A stretch of DNA of 64,000 nt, taken from Gallaecimonas xiamenensis 3-C-1. GTDB lineage: Bacteria > Pseudomonadota > Gammaproteobacteria > Enterobacterales > Gallaecimonadaceae. The notes beneath the pieces are model-generated. The model was not told where the DNA came from. It made no database searches and saw only the letters and a list, made by a program, of their open reading frames with translations. Made by a program: the position numbers and the translations under genes. Shown piece after piece: positions 15,545-23,885 of the stretch. Within the stretch, counting starts at the first letter, position 1. Each line of letters begins with the position of its first letter. The DNA lies in the NCBI RefSeq assembly GCF_000299915.1, contig NZ_AMRI01000009.1:84362-148361 (forward strand), given 5' to 3'.

Positions 15545-16201
15545 CTAGAAATGCTTTATAAGCTTGTATTTGATGCTGGTATTTGTAGCTTCGATCACTT
15601 CGATTTCTGCGCCTTTGTAACCAATGATCTTGCTGTCTGACAAGTCATAGATGGCATTGCCATTAACGTTACCAGCCTTGCTGCCTGTCTCTCGGTAGGC
15701 AACTTTTAGTTGGTTGTTGGCTTTGCCTTCATAAATCAGCGCTTGCTCAGAGCCGCCTGCATTGGGCGCATTCACCACGTCTTTGGTGTACGTCACATCG
15801 GCGCAGGGCACCGTGTCTTCTGGCCGATAAATACAGACTTTACCGGTCTGCTTATCGATGCGGAATGATGCCGTTGGGGCTGCCAGATCAAACATGCCAA
15901 AGGTGATGTAACGGCCATCAACGGTCATTGCTGAGTAGTAGTTGTATTGGCTGTCTTCGCCAATTTTAGGGTAGCTGCCAGCCAGCAAGGTATAACGGCC
16001 TGCTACCTGTTCGTTGTCCAGGTGGATGGCCTCACTTTTGGCAGCAACGCCTTGCTTTAGCATCGCCTGGCCAACCTGTACTGTCTCCACGCTACCCACG
16101 GCAGGGAAGCTAAAAGGCTGTTTTACCGGCTGGTAGTTATGTGGGGCAGCAGCACAGCCAGCCAACAATGCGGCGGCAATTATCACCAGGTTCTTTTTCA
16201 T
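15545..16201 (-). CDS. Exported lipoprotein, probable prophage moron
   Basis: 218 residues. MKKNLVIIAAALLAGCAAA is a clear lipoprotein signal with lipobox LLAGC (Cys16). The mature part is beta-rich (GRYTLLAGSYPKIG, YITFGMFDLAAP, KVCIYRPEDTVPCADV) without a family I recognise. ATG 16201 has a good AGGGAG site. It stands alone between the Mor/C activator and the lysis genes and is not needed for a Mu-type life cycle. Surface alteration or superinfection exclusion are possible roles. Confidence 0.75.
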   Translation of the reverse strand: MKKNLVIIAAALLAGCAAAPHNYQPVKQPFSFPAVGSVETVQVGQAMLKQGVAAKSEAIHLDNEQVAGRYTLLAGSYPKIGEDSQYNYYSAMTVDGRYITFGMFDLAAPTASFRIDKQTGKVCIYRPEDTVPCADVTYTKDVVNAPNAGGSEQALIYEGKANNQLKVAYRETGSKAGNVNGNAIYDLSDSKIIGYKGAEIEVIEATNTSIKYKLIKHF

Positions 16202-16249
16202 GGCTTCTCCCTTCGTGTCGTCCTTGAGCATCGCTAATTTACCGTATGA

Positions 16250-16663
16250 CTACAGCAGTTGCATCTGCACCTTGGCCGTCTGTAGTGCTTTTTGTTCGTT
16301 GATGATATTAACCAGTTGCGACATGGTGAGCTGATACTTCTCCAGCAGCTCATGCTTATTCCGGCCTGTAAACTCCTGCCAGATACGGATATTACGAAGC
16401 GCCTTTTTCAGCCGTTCGTCTCGCGGCAGGTAGAAGGTTCTGCCGCCCATGTAATGGGCCTGGCTGACCACCGCCACCTTAGCCAGACCTTTGGCGTCAT
16501 CCTCGCTTAAGCCCTCTCGTTTGAAGGCGGCCTCAAACACCTCAACCAGGTTAACCAATGTTTGTGGCCACAGCTTCTTGACGTCGCTGTCGCTCAGTTG
16601 GTCCAGGTGCGCCAGAATTTGGTCCAGGTCGGTGCCCATCATGTCCAGTTGTTGCTCAGCCAT
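16250..16663 (-). CDS. mor: Mor/C-family transcription activator
   Basis: 137 residues. The C-terminal half contains the Mor/C pattern, GGRTFYLPRDERLKKALRNIRIWQEF followed by the HTH GRNKHELLEKYQLTMSQLVNII. Mu uses Mor for the middle promoter and C for late promoters. Only one such protein is visible here, so it may do both jobs and activate the two late-promoter repeats. The start overlaps the preceding gene by 8 bp. Confidence 0.92.
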   Translation of the reverse strand: MAEQQLDMMGTDLDQILAHLDQLSDSDVKKLWPQTLVNLVEVFEAAFKREGLSEDDAKGLAKVAVVSQAHYMGGRTFYLPRDERLKKALRNIRIWQEFTGRNKHELLEKYQLTMSQLVNIINEQKALQTAKVQMQLL

Positions 16664-17135
16664 GCTTGCCTCCGAATCGTGCCATTTGCTCTTGGAAAAG
16701 CGCTTCGTTCTGTTCTTTGCTCAGTGAGTGGCTGCCGCGTATCTCCAAGCTTTTATGCTTGCTCTCCGGCGCTACAGCGGTAGAAGCGGTTGGCATGGTA
16801 TCCAGCACCTTTTTCAGATACTGGTGGTTAGTCAGCGGCTGCCAGCCGTGCTCGCCCCGTTTTTTAAAGAGGCTGGCCACCGTGCTCTCCAGCGCTTCGC
16901 GCAGCTGGGTTTCATTGCTGGTTAACGCCATAGCCTCTTGCATCAACCGCAGGGCACGGCTGTTTGAAAGGTCACTCTTTTCCGGGCGAAAAAGGCCGAT
17001 GTATTGCACCAGCGCCTGGCCAAGCCGTTGTGGCAGTTTGACCACAAAGGCCAGCAGCTCGCGGGCTGCCTCATCACTCACCATGGCATCAAGGTGCAGA
17101 TTAGATTTGCACACAGGGCAGCGGCTCAGCTTCAT
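16656..17135 (-). CDS. Early phage protein with N-terminal CxxC
   Basis: 159 residues. The start MKLSRCPVCKSNLHLDAM carries a Cys pair like half a zinc ribbon. The remainder is mostly helical, with a basic middle (SLFKKRGEHGWQPLTNHQYLKKVLD). Coupled to GemA through an ATGA overlap and to Mor through an 8-bp overlap. Homologues in Mu-like phages are uncharacterised. A DNA- or RNA-binding role is a guess from the Cys pair and basic charge. Confidence 0.7.
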   Translation of the reverse strand: MKLSRCPVCKSNLHLDAMVSDEAARELLAFVVKLPQRLGQALVQYIGLFRPEKSDLSNSRALRLMQEAMALTSNETQLREALESTVASLFKKRGEHGWQPLTNHQYLKKVLDTMPTASTAVAPESKHKSLEIRGSHSLSKEQNEALFQEQMARFGGKHG

Positions 17136-17713
17136 TTCGCCTCCTGGTGCTTGCTGTACAGGGCGCACAGGGCCTCATACCACCGCCCGCCGTGGACGGC
17201 ACGGCCAAGGCGCCGGTAATCACCCAGGGTGATGTAAAGGCGGCTTTGGGCAAATGCCCCCCAATGCGGAGCCAGCGCCTGCTCCATTTCACGGGTGTGC
17301 CATTTCTTGAGCGCTTCCAGGGCCTGGGCGGCGCTGTTGGTTTTTAGCCACCCCACATGCGCAACACCCGTCACCTTGGCCACCCACTTGTCGAGCGCTG
17401 TTTCTGAGCTGTCACGCACAAAACCTTGCTGGCTCATCGTGATCCAAATAGCCCGAATTTTATCGACCTCAGCCACCTTGCCACTCCCCGCTTTAGGGCT
17501 CATTCGACGGTCATTTACAGCCTGTTTAACAGTGGGTTTAAAGCCTCGGGTTTTGAAGTGCTCCAGCACCGCATCAGCCTGTTCAATGGTCAGTTGCTTG
17601 CTGGAGGTTTTACCGGAGCAAAGGTTGGCCAGCACCTGCCGGTACAGCTCGTCATCAAGGCCCAACTGGCTGCGGGCCACATGGATCAGGGTGATTTGCT
17701 GCTTAGAAGCCAT
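17132..17713 (-). CDS. gemA: GemA-like regulatory protein (Mu gp16, DUF1018)
   Basis: 193 residues starting at ATG 17713. ITLIHVARSQLGLDDELYRQVLANL and KIRAIWITMSQQGFVRDSSETALDKWV are conserved GemA blocks. In Mu, GemA modulates host gene expression and DNA topology during the lytic cycle. The gene ends the early operon and overlaps its neighbours on both sides. Confidence 0.9.
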   Translation of the reverse strand: MASKQQITLIHVARSQLGLDDELYRQVLANLCSGKTSSKQLTIEQADAVLEHFKTRGFKPTVKQAVNDRRMSPKAGSGKVAEVDKIRAIWITMSQQGFVRDSSETALDKWVAKVTGVAHVGWLKTNSAAQALEALKKWHTREMEQALAPHWGAFAQSRLYITLGDYRRLGRAVHGGRWYEALCALYSKHQEAK

Positions 17714-18173
17714 GCTCGCCCCCTGCCAAGGTCTGGCATGCGGCAAAGCCGATGGCCAGGACCTTGAGCCCGTCCAGCTTCTTGAACTGGGTCACCAGTG
17801 ACTGCGCCGTATTGAAGGTGCAATCCCACCAGACATAAGCGTCATCCAGGTTAGGGAAGTGCTGCTTTACTCGGCGCTTGCCGTAGGCTTTGATGAGTCT
17901 GGCCTTCTCCTTTGGGCTGTACACAGCACTGGAGCGCCTGCGCCAGTATCGGCAAATGTCCTCCCTGTAGCCGTCCTTGACACAGGGGTGGCCCCAGCTG
18001 ACGCAGATCTGACCATCCAAGTAGACTGCCAAGGCCGAACGGCTCTCACTGACCCGCGCACGGTTGATGCTGACCCGAACCTCGCCATGCTGGAACGCCA
18101 CCATGGCGAAGCTTCCTGCCAATTCCTCCTGAACGGACGCCCATTGCTCCTTTGTAATGCTGTTAGCCGGCAT
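17703..18173 (-). CDS. Early phage protein of unknown function
   Basis: 156 residues. Two halves are visible: a beta-rich N-terminal part (VSINRARVSESRSALAVYLDGQICVSWG) and a basic, aromatic C-terminal part (KARLIKAYGKRRVKQHFPNL...WWDCTFNT). I recognise no family. Overlap with both neighbours places it in the translationally coupled early operon. Confidence 0.7.
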   Translation of the reverse strand: MPANSITKEQWASVQEELAGSFAMVAFQHGEVRVSINRARVSESRSALAVYLDGQICVSWGHPCVKDGYREDICRYWRRRSSAVYSPKEKARLIKAYGKRRVKQHFPNLDDAYVWWDCTFNTAQSLVTQFKKLDGLKVLAIGFAACQTLAGGEHGF

Positions 18174-18495
18174 GAGTACCTCCCACGGCGGCCTGGCCCT
18201 GGCGCTTAAAGACTTGGGTGTTGAGATATTGGATCTGGGCCTGCTGGCGTTCGCTCAGCTCCTTCTGGGTCGGCTGCCGCCCTTCCCGTACCACTGGGCC
18301 TATGGCCAGCACCTTGACCCGCAGTGGCTCCTTCTTGACGACCAACTGGTAGCGGCTTGTGGTGTGCAACAGCCGCAGCACCGTGCTGGCCTGCTTGCTG
18401 GACAGGCCAAAAGCCGTCCGTAGCTCGGCAGAGCCGTAGTAGTTGCCGGCCGTCATCAGCAGACGGGCGATGTTTTCGGTCATGCTTGCGTTCAC
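18163..18495 (-). CDS. Early winged-helix protein
   Basis: Up to 110 residues from GTG 18495, or 106 from ATG 18483. The N-terminal 60 residues (IARLLMTAGNYYGSAELRTAFGLS...STVLRLLHT) fit a winged HTH. The C-terminal tail is charged. The GTG is part of a TGA overlap with the upstream frame, so both starts are plausible. Likely a small DNA-binding early regulator; the target is unknown. Confidence 0.65.
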   Translation of the reverse strand: MNASMTENIARLLMTAGNYYGSAELRTAFGLSSKQASTVLRLLHTTSRYQLVVKKEPLRVKVLAIGPVVREGRQPTQKELSERQQAQIQYLNTQVFKRQGQAAVGGTHAG

Positions 18496-18728
18496 TTTCC
18501 CTCCTGTGCCGGCATCACCAGCCAGCGCTTATTGATAACTTTGTTCTTCGGCCCTGGGCGGTCGTGTTGCAGCAGCACATCAGCGAACACCACGGCGCCC
18601 AATTGCTTGGCGCCCTTGGCCACGGCTTCGCTCAGGCTTTCGCACTCGCCCAACTCGACCACCACCGGCTTGCCTTTTTTGGCTACCACGTTGGCGGTCA
18701 TGGTCATGGCTGCTGCAACGTACTTCAT
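18492..18728 (-). CDS. Small early phage protein
   Basis: 78 residues beginning MKYVAAAMTMTANVVAKKGKP, with ATGA overlap to the gene before it. Strongly basic C-terminus (GPKNKVINKRWLVMP). No family recognised. Confidence 0.6.
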   Translation of the reverse strand: MKYVAAAMTMTANVVAKKGKPVVVELGECESLSEAVAKGAKQLGAVVFADVLLQHDRPGPKNKVINKRWLVMPAQEGK

Positions 18729-18931
18729 TTGGCCAACGCCTCTAGTGCAGCTTTGCCAGCACTCAGCAACGCCAGGCGGCGCTGCTCTTGGCCTGGTTGC
18801 CCTTGCAGGCAATGCAGTGCAGCAGTGGCTTTCACCGCTGCATCCATCGGGCTGACTTTGGTCAGGGTGTTGAGGGTCTTGGTGATGTGCTGAACATTGC
18901 CCGTCACCAAACCGTGCATTTGTTCGTTCAT
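18725..18931 (-). CDS. Small early phage protein
   Basis: 68 residues, largely helical (MNEQMHGLVTGNVQHITKTL...). ATG 18931 follows GGAGAACCC, a good ribosome site. It begins a new coupled run after a 72-bp gap that holds a 7-bp hairpin (ACGCCCC-TCCG-GGGGCGT, about 18982-18999), which may attenuate early transcription. Function unknown. Confidence 0.6.
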   Translation of the reverse strand: MNEQMHGLVTGNVQHITKTLNTLTKVSPMDAAVKATAALHCLQGQPGQEQRRLALLSAGKAALEALAK

Positions 18932-19003
18932 GGGTTCTCCTCGGCTGCTCATCAGTACCGGACCACCACGCCCGGCAGACGCCCCCGGAGGGGCGTTTCG
19001 CGC

Positions 19004-19327
19004 TTAGTTGAGGTCAATCCCCGTTACGGTTCTGAACGAGTCCAAGTAGTCCTTGGCCATGAGTAACGCCGCACCATCGGAAGCAGGCGATCCCTCCCCA
19101 CACATCAGCTCTGCCAACTGCGATGGGACAAATGCGTCTGCCTTGATGTAGGCCTTAACCGTTGGGTCGTAGCTGATGTTTCCAGGGTGCTGCTCCCGGT
19201 ACTGGTTAAAGAGCCTGGTGGCACTGGCCAGATTGATATCGAAGCCTTCGCAGATGTGCCGACGGCGCACCAGCCCATGCCGGAGCAAGCAGGCTTCGAT
19301 AAGACAAAAGCGGGTTGATTGCTTCAT
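19004..19327 (-). CDS. Early phage protein with HTH-like region
   Basis: 107 residues from ATG 19327. The centre (RRRHICEGFDINLASATRLFNQYREQHPGNISYD) resembles the winged HTH at the start of WYL-type regulators: helix, turn, a helix carrying SATR, then a wing. The C-terminal part is acidic. Likely DNA-binding, not otherwise assignable. Confidence 0.65.
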   Translation of the reverse strand: MKQSTRFCLIEACLLRHGLVRRRHICEGFDINLASATRLFNQYREQHPGNISYDPTVKAYIKADAFVPSQLAELMCGEGSPASDGAALLMAKDYLDSFRTVTGIDLN

Positions 19328-19337
19328 GCTGGCCACC

Positions 19338-19949
19338 TCACAGCTTGGCGATATCAAGGGACAGCTGTTTGTACCGGCCCTGCTCATCCCGCTGGTACAG
19401 GCGCAGGTAGCTGCTGGTGCCCACCACATTGATGGAGTCGGCAATGGCGTCCATGGCGGCCAGCCATGTGGGGTGCTCAATGGAAAGCTTGCGCAGGCTC
19501 AGCACCTGGTTAACGTCGATGTGCCCTTCCTTGTTGACCCTAAAGGCGTGGTCAATCAGCGCCCGCAGCTCACTGCTGGCGCCTTCTGACCATTCGCCGA
19601 TGCACTGGTCAATCAGGCTCTTGGCGGCTTGAATGCGTTCGTCAAACTTGCGGTGCTCGCCCTGTGCCAGCTGCACTTGGTATTCACCGTCGTAGCTGGT
19701 CAAACTGACGTTCCCTTTGCGGCCGCCCCAGTTGACGTTGTACTGCTCGGCAGACAGCTCCACGAACGAGGCAATCTCACTCATTGCGCCAGCCTTAAAG
19801 GCGGCCAGGCGCTGCTGCTCAGCCTGGGCCTGCTGCACAAGGCGCATCACCAAGTCGTCACGGATAACGTCAATGGGCTTTATCTTGTCTTCGGGCACCA
19901 GGTGGCCAAGGGCGTTTTTGCGATAGCCGGTTTGGGTGTTAGTGGACAT
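19338..19949 (-). CDS. DUF3164 family early protein
   Basis: 203 residues. NALGHLVPEDKIKPIDVIRDDLV at the start and the YDGEYQVQLAQGEHRKFDERIQAAKSLID core (split here) identify DUF3164, common in the early operon of Mu-like phages. Function is not known; Gam-like or replication-linked roles have been supposed. ATG 19949 chosen because the conserved region begins there. It overlaps the preceding gene by 11 bp. Confidence 0.85.
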   Translation of the reverse strand: MSTNTQTGYRKNALGHLVPEDKIKPIDVIRDDLVMRLVQQAQAEQQRLAAFKAGAMSEIASFVELSAEQYNVNWGGRKGNVSLTSYDGEYQVQLAQGEHRKFDERIQAAKSLIDQCIGEWSEGASSELRALIDHAFRVNKEGHIDVNQVLSLRKLSIEHPTWLAAMDAIADSINVVGTSSYLRLYQRDEQGRYKQLSLDIAKL

Positions 19950-20163
19950 GGTGCTTCTCCTGTAATTTCTGTTCTGTCTGGTTAGCGGCTTGCTGGACAA
20001 CGGCAGAGGCGCGCTTAATGGCCTCGTGTAGTTCCATGCTCAGCGCCATATGAAAGGCCTCTTCCATGGCATCACCCTGGGTGAGCTTGTTTTTCACCAC
20101 GTTGATGTGTGACCCACTGGCGATCGCGGTGCTTGTGATGATGATTTCCAGCTTGACGCTCAT
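19939..20163 (-). CDS. Small early phage protein
   Basis: 74 residues (MSVKLEIIITSTAIASGSH...), beta start and helical C-terminus ending in a Gln/Lys/His tail. ATGA overlap with the preceding frame. No family recognised. Confidence 0.6.
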   Translation of the reverse strand: MSVKLEIIITSTAIASGSHINVVKNKLTQGDAMEEAFHMALSMELHEAIKRASAVVQQAANQTEQKLQEKHHVH

Positions 20164-20432
20164 GCCCGTTCCTCCTGCCACTGGACCAGGCACCCGCCGT
20201 AACGGGCCACCTTTTTGTTGGTCAGCCGGCCGTTCGCACGGCAGCTCACGCTGACGGCCTCACAGGCCAGCTTCTTGCCTGGGCGCAATACGGTGATCAC
20301 CGGGCGGGTGTTGCCCGTTTCAGCCGCCAGTATCTGCACGCCTTGGCTTGCCAGGCGTTGCAGGGCTTTGGTCAGGGCCAGGCTTTGTGCACAAATCGCC
20401 TGGTTTTGCGGGGTCATGGTTTTGGGTTGCAT
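20160..20432 (-). CDS. Small early phage protein following MuB
   Basis: 90 residues from ATG 20432, which has AGGAG six bases upstream. The N-terminal helix (ICAQSLALTKALQRLASQGV) is followed by a short beta segment (RPVITVLRPG) and two Cys residues. It lies 10 bp after the B gene. No family recognised; Mu's kil occupies an analogous place. Confidence 0.65.
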   Translation of the reverse strand: MQPKTMTPQNQAICAQSLALTKALQRLASQGVQILAAETGNTRPVITVLRPGKKLACEAVSVSCRANGRLTNKKVARYGGCLVQWQEERA

Positions 20433-20442
20433 GTCAGGCTCC

Positions 20443-21381
20443 TTACTCGTTGCCTTCGAGGTCTTTGAACGCGGCGCGGATGTGCTGCTCGCCCAGGGAT
20501 TGGTCGCTGCCACCGGCCAGCATCGCGGCCAGGCGCAGGGTTTGGTTCAAGATGCGCAGGGCGCCGGGGCGCTCGGCGATCTGTTGCAGTAGTGCCAGCT
20601 CCCCGTTGCCGCTGATGCCCCAGGCGGCGGCGATGGCTTTAACGTCGGTTTGCTTGGCTTTGTGCACGCCCATCTTTTTGGCAATGCGGGAGAACAGCCG
20701 GGCAAAATCCTCGCTGCGGCGGCCACCGGTCAGCTGGGTGTAAACCCGGTTGTTGCCCATCAGCACCATGCCGATGCCGGTCTGCTCCTGGAGGATGCGC
20801 AGCTCTTCCAGGGCGGCGTATTCGAGGTGGTCAGCTTCGTCCACCACCACCATGCCGCCGGTGCCTTGCAGGCGGTGCTTAACGGCGCGGCTAAGCTGGC
20901 CCTTACGCCGTGGCGCATCGTCCATGCGCAGCTCCAGCGCCAATTCAAAGAGGATTTCAGTTGTGGTAGCGCAACTGGGCGAGGCGGTGATCAGCCACAC
21001 ATTGCTGTGCTGCCTGGCGTACTCGCGGGCGGCAGTGGTTTTGCCCACCCCTGATGCGCCATACACCACGCTGATGGTCTCGGCGGCATGGGCATAGCCC
21101 AATGCCCCAAAGATGTTGGAGGCGGTTTGGGTTTCCACGAACCGGGGCGCAGTGGGCAGCGTGTTGGTGCGGGTATTGCGCAGCTCAAGCCAACTGGCCA
21201 GCGCCTTAACGATGCGGTCCGTATCGCCTTTGTAGCTGCCTTTGAGTACCTGGCTGATGGCTGCCGGGCTTACGCCGATAGCGCGGGCAACAGCAGAGCC
21301 ATTGGTATCACCAGCGTTAATCAGGGCCTGCACCTGTTCAATGGTGCTGGTGGTTTTGGTTTTCAGTTCAACAACGCTCAT
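20443..21381 (-). CDS. Transposition target-selection ATPase, MuB-like
   Basis: 312 residues. N-terminal HTH (about 24-60, NGSAVARAIGVSPAAISQVLKG), AAA+ core with Walker A GASGVGKTT (108-116) and Walker B MVVVDEADHL (177-186), and a C-terminal helical domain. MuB coats target DNA, delivers it to the transpososome and protects the phage's own DNA from self-insertion. Size equals Mu B (312). It lies 11 bp after transposase A. Confidence 0.95.
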   Translation of the reverse strand: MSVVELKTKTTSTIEQVQALINAGDTNGSAVARAIGVSPAAISQVLKGSYKGDTDRIVKALASWLELRNTRTNTLPTAPRFVETQTASNIFGALGYAHAAETISVVYGASGVGKTTAAREYARQHSNVWLITASPSCATTTEILFELALELRMDDAPRRKGQLSRAVKHRLQGTGGMVVVDEADHLEYAALEELRILQEQTGIGMVLMGNNRVYTQLTGGRRSEDFARLFSRIAKKMGVHKAKQTDVKAIAAAWGISGNGELALLQQIAERPGALRILNQTLRLAAMLAGGSDQSLGEQHIRAAFKDLEGNE

Positions 21382-21392
21382 GGTGCTCTCCC

Positions 21393-23411
21393 TTAAAGGC
21401 GGTCTTTGTTGCGCTGCGCCATCAGTTGGGCAACGCCCCGGTTAAAGGCCGTTTCGGTGTCAACGTCAGTGACAACCTCGGCGGCAGCTTCAATGCGGGT
21501 GGTGGCTTTGCGTAAGGTGTTGCCGTCGCGCAGGTGCACCAGCTCGCTGGCCGCAGGGGCTGGCGTGGTAGGCATTTCTGGCTCGGGTAACAGTTGGGCA
21601 GCTTCCATTGCTGACATGGCCTGGTGGGCGGTGGCGGCGTCCTTGTTCGCCCGGACAAATTGCTTGCGTTTGCGGTCGTGTTCGCGGCCCTCGCTGCGGC
21701 TGCCAAACGCGACTTTTTCAAGGCACGCGGCTTCACACAGGTAAAGGCCATTGAGGGTGTAGAGGTGCACGCTGCTGTGCAGCGCGTCGGGGTCAAACCG
21801 CACCACCACCTTTTGGCCAACCATGGCCAGCAGGCTTTCGTGGTGGTAGCGGTTCTGGCGCTGGGCTATTTTGCCGCCCGCATCCAAGGTAATGGTGCCG
21901 TGCCTGGTCACGCGCACCGCTTCGGCGCTCAGCAGCAACAGGCGGCGTTGTTCGGTACTGGCTTTGCGCACTGTGGCGGCGGCGTAGCTTTCGGCAAAGG
22001 CATCATCAAAGCTCAGCACGCCCCGGCAGGCTTCGGTTTTGCGGTTGGCGCGGGCGTTGAACATCGCCACGCCTTCGGCCAGGGCGCGCTCAAACTCGGC
22101 TACCGTAGCCGCCCGTTCACCATAATTGTCAGGCTTGGCCATGGGGTTGGGGCCGGTGTAACTGCCGGCCAGGGCCGGGTGCTTGTCGACCAGCTCTTCC
22201 AGACCGCCGACGCCGAAGGCGCGTTCGATGGGCTTGGCCTGGCCGTGGCCCTTGCCGAAGAAAACGGAGGTCCAGTGCAGCTTGATGCCCAGCATTGGAA
22301 TAAGCCCAAGTGGATCGTCAGCTTTGACCTTGAACCGGTACCGGTTGGGCACGCCGCCCGTCAGCCACTTATTGGCGGCAGCGCGGGTGTTATCGATGGT
22401 GATATGGCTGGGAATGCCGTAGTTGTCGATCACGTCCAGCAGCGCCAGGCGGATCATGTCGGTGTTCTCGCTGATATCCGTGCGCCAGCCGATGATTTTG
22501 CGGGTGCGAATGTCCTGCCAAAACCACGTTTTAGGGCGGATCACTTCGCCGTTGTGCCACTTCACAAACACGTTGTGTTGGTAGCCGTCGCCGTTGATCC
22601 ACTCCATGGCTGCAACATCCAGCACACTGCGCTGCTGGGGCGGGTAAAGCTGCATTAAGGCGTGCTCGCCCTGGCGCAGCAGTACCTGGTGCTCGTGCGG
22701 CACTTCGGCGTCAAGGCGGCGCCGCAGGCTGTCTTCGCTTGGCACTTGCCAGCCGAGCTTTTTGGCAGCGGCGCAGGTACGCAGATAACAGGCACTAAAG
22801 GTGGGTTGTTCCAGACGCAGGTACTCGGCTTTGAGGTAGTCCCACGCCTCGGGGCTTACTTCGGCCCGGCGCTGGTCCTTAATGTTCTGCGCCACCAGTT
22901 TGTTTTTGGGCAGCAGTGCCGGTGCCCAGTCGGCCGGGTCGATGTCTTTGACCATCGCCCAATAGCGGCGCAGCGTCGGTAAAGCGGCGTTGAAGTTGTC
23001 AGCCACAAACTGGTAAGCATCCATCAGCTTGGTGCCTGACTGCACCATCATCGCTACCGCGTTAACCAGCTCCAGGCGCTCGGCGGCTTTGGCCTGGGCC
23101 TTGTCTCCGGCCCGTTCCCAATTCGCCCACAGTGCCTCGGGGCTATAGCGCTGAGCTTTGGTTTTAGGAGCGGCAAAGGTTTGGTTGCCCAGTTGCACCA
23201 GGCCAAGCCGTTTTAGCAGCGCAGCACGGGCATGTTCCGGCAGCAGTGAGTAGTGATACTCAAAGGCCTTGGTACCAGCACGTTTGCGTTTTTTCTCCGG
23301 GTAAGCCTCGGCCAAGCGGTCCAGGAATTTGCGCATCCCGCGCTCGGTACCTGGCAGGTCGGCCAAGCCGGTAAGCTCGGCGGCAGAGAGCCATTCACGT
23401 CCTTGTGTCAT
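21393..23411 (-). CDS. DDE transposase A, MuA-like
   Basis: 672 residues (Mu A is 663). Order: N-terminal Mu-type winged HTH (1-70, REWLSAAELTGLADLPGTERG), end-binding HTH domains, and an RNase-H-like catalytic core with D275 (WINGD), D340 (ITIDN) and E396 (KPIERAFG) spaced as in MuA. A C-terminal region contacts MuB. All catalytic residues are present, so the enzyme looks active. The N-terminal domain shares its pattern with the central domain of the repressor. Confidence 0.97.
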   Translation of the reverse strand: MTQGREWLSAAELTGLADLPGTERGMRKFLDRLAEAYPEKKRKRAGTKAFEYHYSLLPEHARAALLKRLGLVQLGNQTFAAPKTKAQRYSPEALWANWERAGDKAQAKAAERLELVNAVAMMVQSGTKLMDAYQFVADNFNAALPTLRRYWAMVKDIDPADWAPALLPKNKLVAQNIKDQRRAEVSPEAWDYLKAEYLRLEQPTFSACYLRTCAAAKKLGWQVPSEDSLRRRLDAEVPHEHQVLLRQGEHALMQLYPPQQRSVLDVAAMEWINGDGYQHNVFVKWHNGEVIRPKTWFWQDIRTRKIIGWRTDISENTDMIRLALLDVIDNYGIPSHITIDNTRAAANKWLTGGVPNRYRFKVKADDPLGLIPMLGIKLHWTSVFFGKGHGQAKPIERAFGVGGLEELVDKHPALAGSYTGPNPMAKPDNYGERAATVAEFERALAEGVAMFNARANRKTEACRGVLSFDDAFAESYAAATVRKASTEQRRLLLLSAEAVRVTRHGTITLDAGGKIAQRQNRYHHESLLAMVGQKVVVRFDPDALHSSVHLYTLNGLYLCEAACLEKVAFGSRSEGREHDRKRKQFVRANKDAATAHQAMSAMEAAQLLPEPEMPTTPAPAASELVHLRDGNTLRKATTRIEAAAEVVTDVDTETAFNRGVAQLMAQRNKDRL

Positions 23412-23677
23412 GCGCTCTCTCCTTGAAGTTCTGGGTATCTACTTGGCCAGATCTCATTTACTTCCAGCCCTATAGCATCAGCGATAATCCGTTCGCCTTT
23501 TGGCCATGGGCGAGCCATGGCATTAGCCAAAGTTCCAGACGACAACCCGTGGTCTCGTGACAGTGCGCTGAGTGATGTACCGCGTTTTTTAAGCGCTGCA
23601 ATGATGTCAGCGCGGTGCATGTCCTTGGCTGGAGTTCCCATTTTGGGAAATTTCTGCGATTCTTGTTTGTTATGCAT
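23408..23677 (-). CDS. ner: Ner-like early repressor
   Basis: 89 residues. The lambda-repressor-type HTH and the ending WPKGERIIADAIGLEVNEIWPSR in two parts match Ner/Nlp. In Mu, Ner turns down early and repressor transcription after the lytic switch. First gene of the minus-strand early operon, reading away from the operator region, with ATGA overlap to transposase A. A start at the inner Met (23641) is possible, as neither has a strong ribosome site. Confidence 0.92.
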   Translation of the reverse strand: MHNKQESQKFPKMGTPAKDMHRADIIAALKKRGTSLSALSRDHGLSSGTLANAMARPWPKGERIIADAIGLEVNEIWPSRYPELQGESA

Positions 23678-23706
23678 CCTGATAACTCGTTTGGATTATC
23701 AAACTT

Positions 23707-23885
23707 AGGAACAAGTCTTGATCACCAAAAGGAACAGGTCAACAGTTATTTGTTCCTTTTTGTAGAGCAGGTATCCATGGATGGGACCACGCGCCAGAGG
23801 CCACACAGCAATGAATGACGAAAAAAAGGAACAAGCGAACGGGAAAGGGAACGGCGTTCCTATTGTTGATAGCGAGAAAGGAACT
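23707..23885. promoter_or_regulatory. GGAAC repeat cluster: putative operator and transposition enhancer
   Basis: AGGAACA-type boxes occur at 23707-23713, 23730-23736, 23751-23757 (inverted) and 23827-23833. A GGAAC-GGC-GTTCC dyad lies at 23848-23860 and AGGAACT at 23879-23885. Three lie between the divergent ner and repressor genes; three are in the first codons of the repressor. In Mu the operator also serves as the internal activation sequence bound by MuA. Binding is inferred. Confidence 0.65.

Noticed and set aside
16250..16663. Separate Mu C gene in addition to Mor
   Set aside because: Only one Mor/C-type protein is visible between GemA and the lysis region; no second HTH gene of this type was found.
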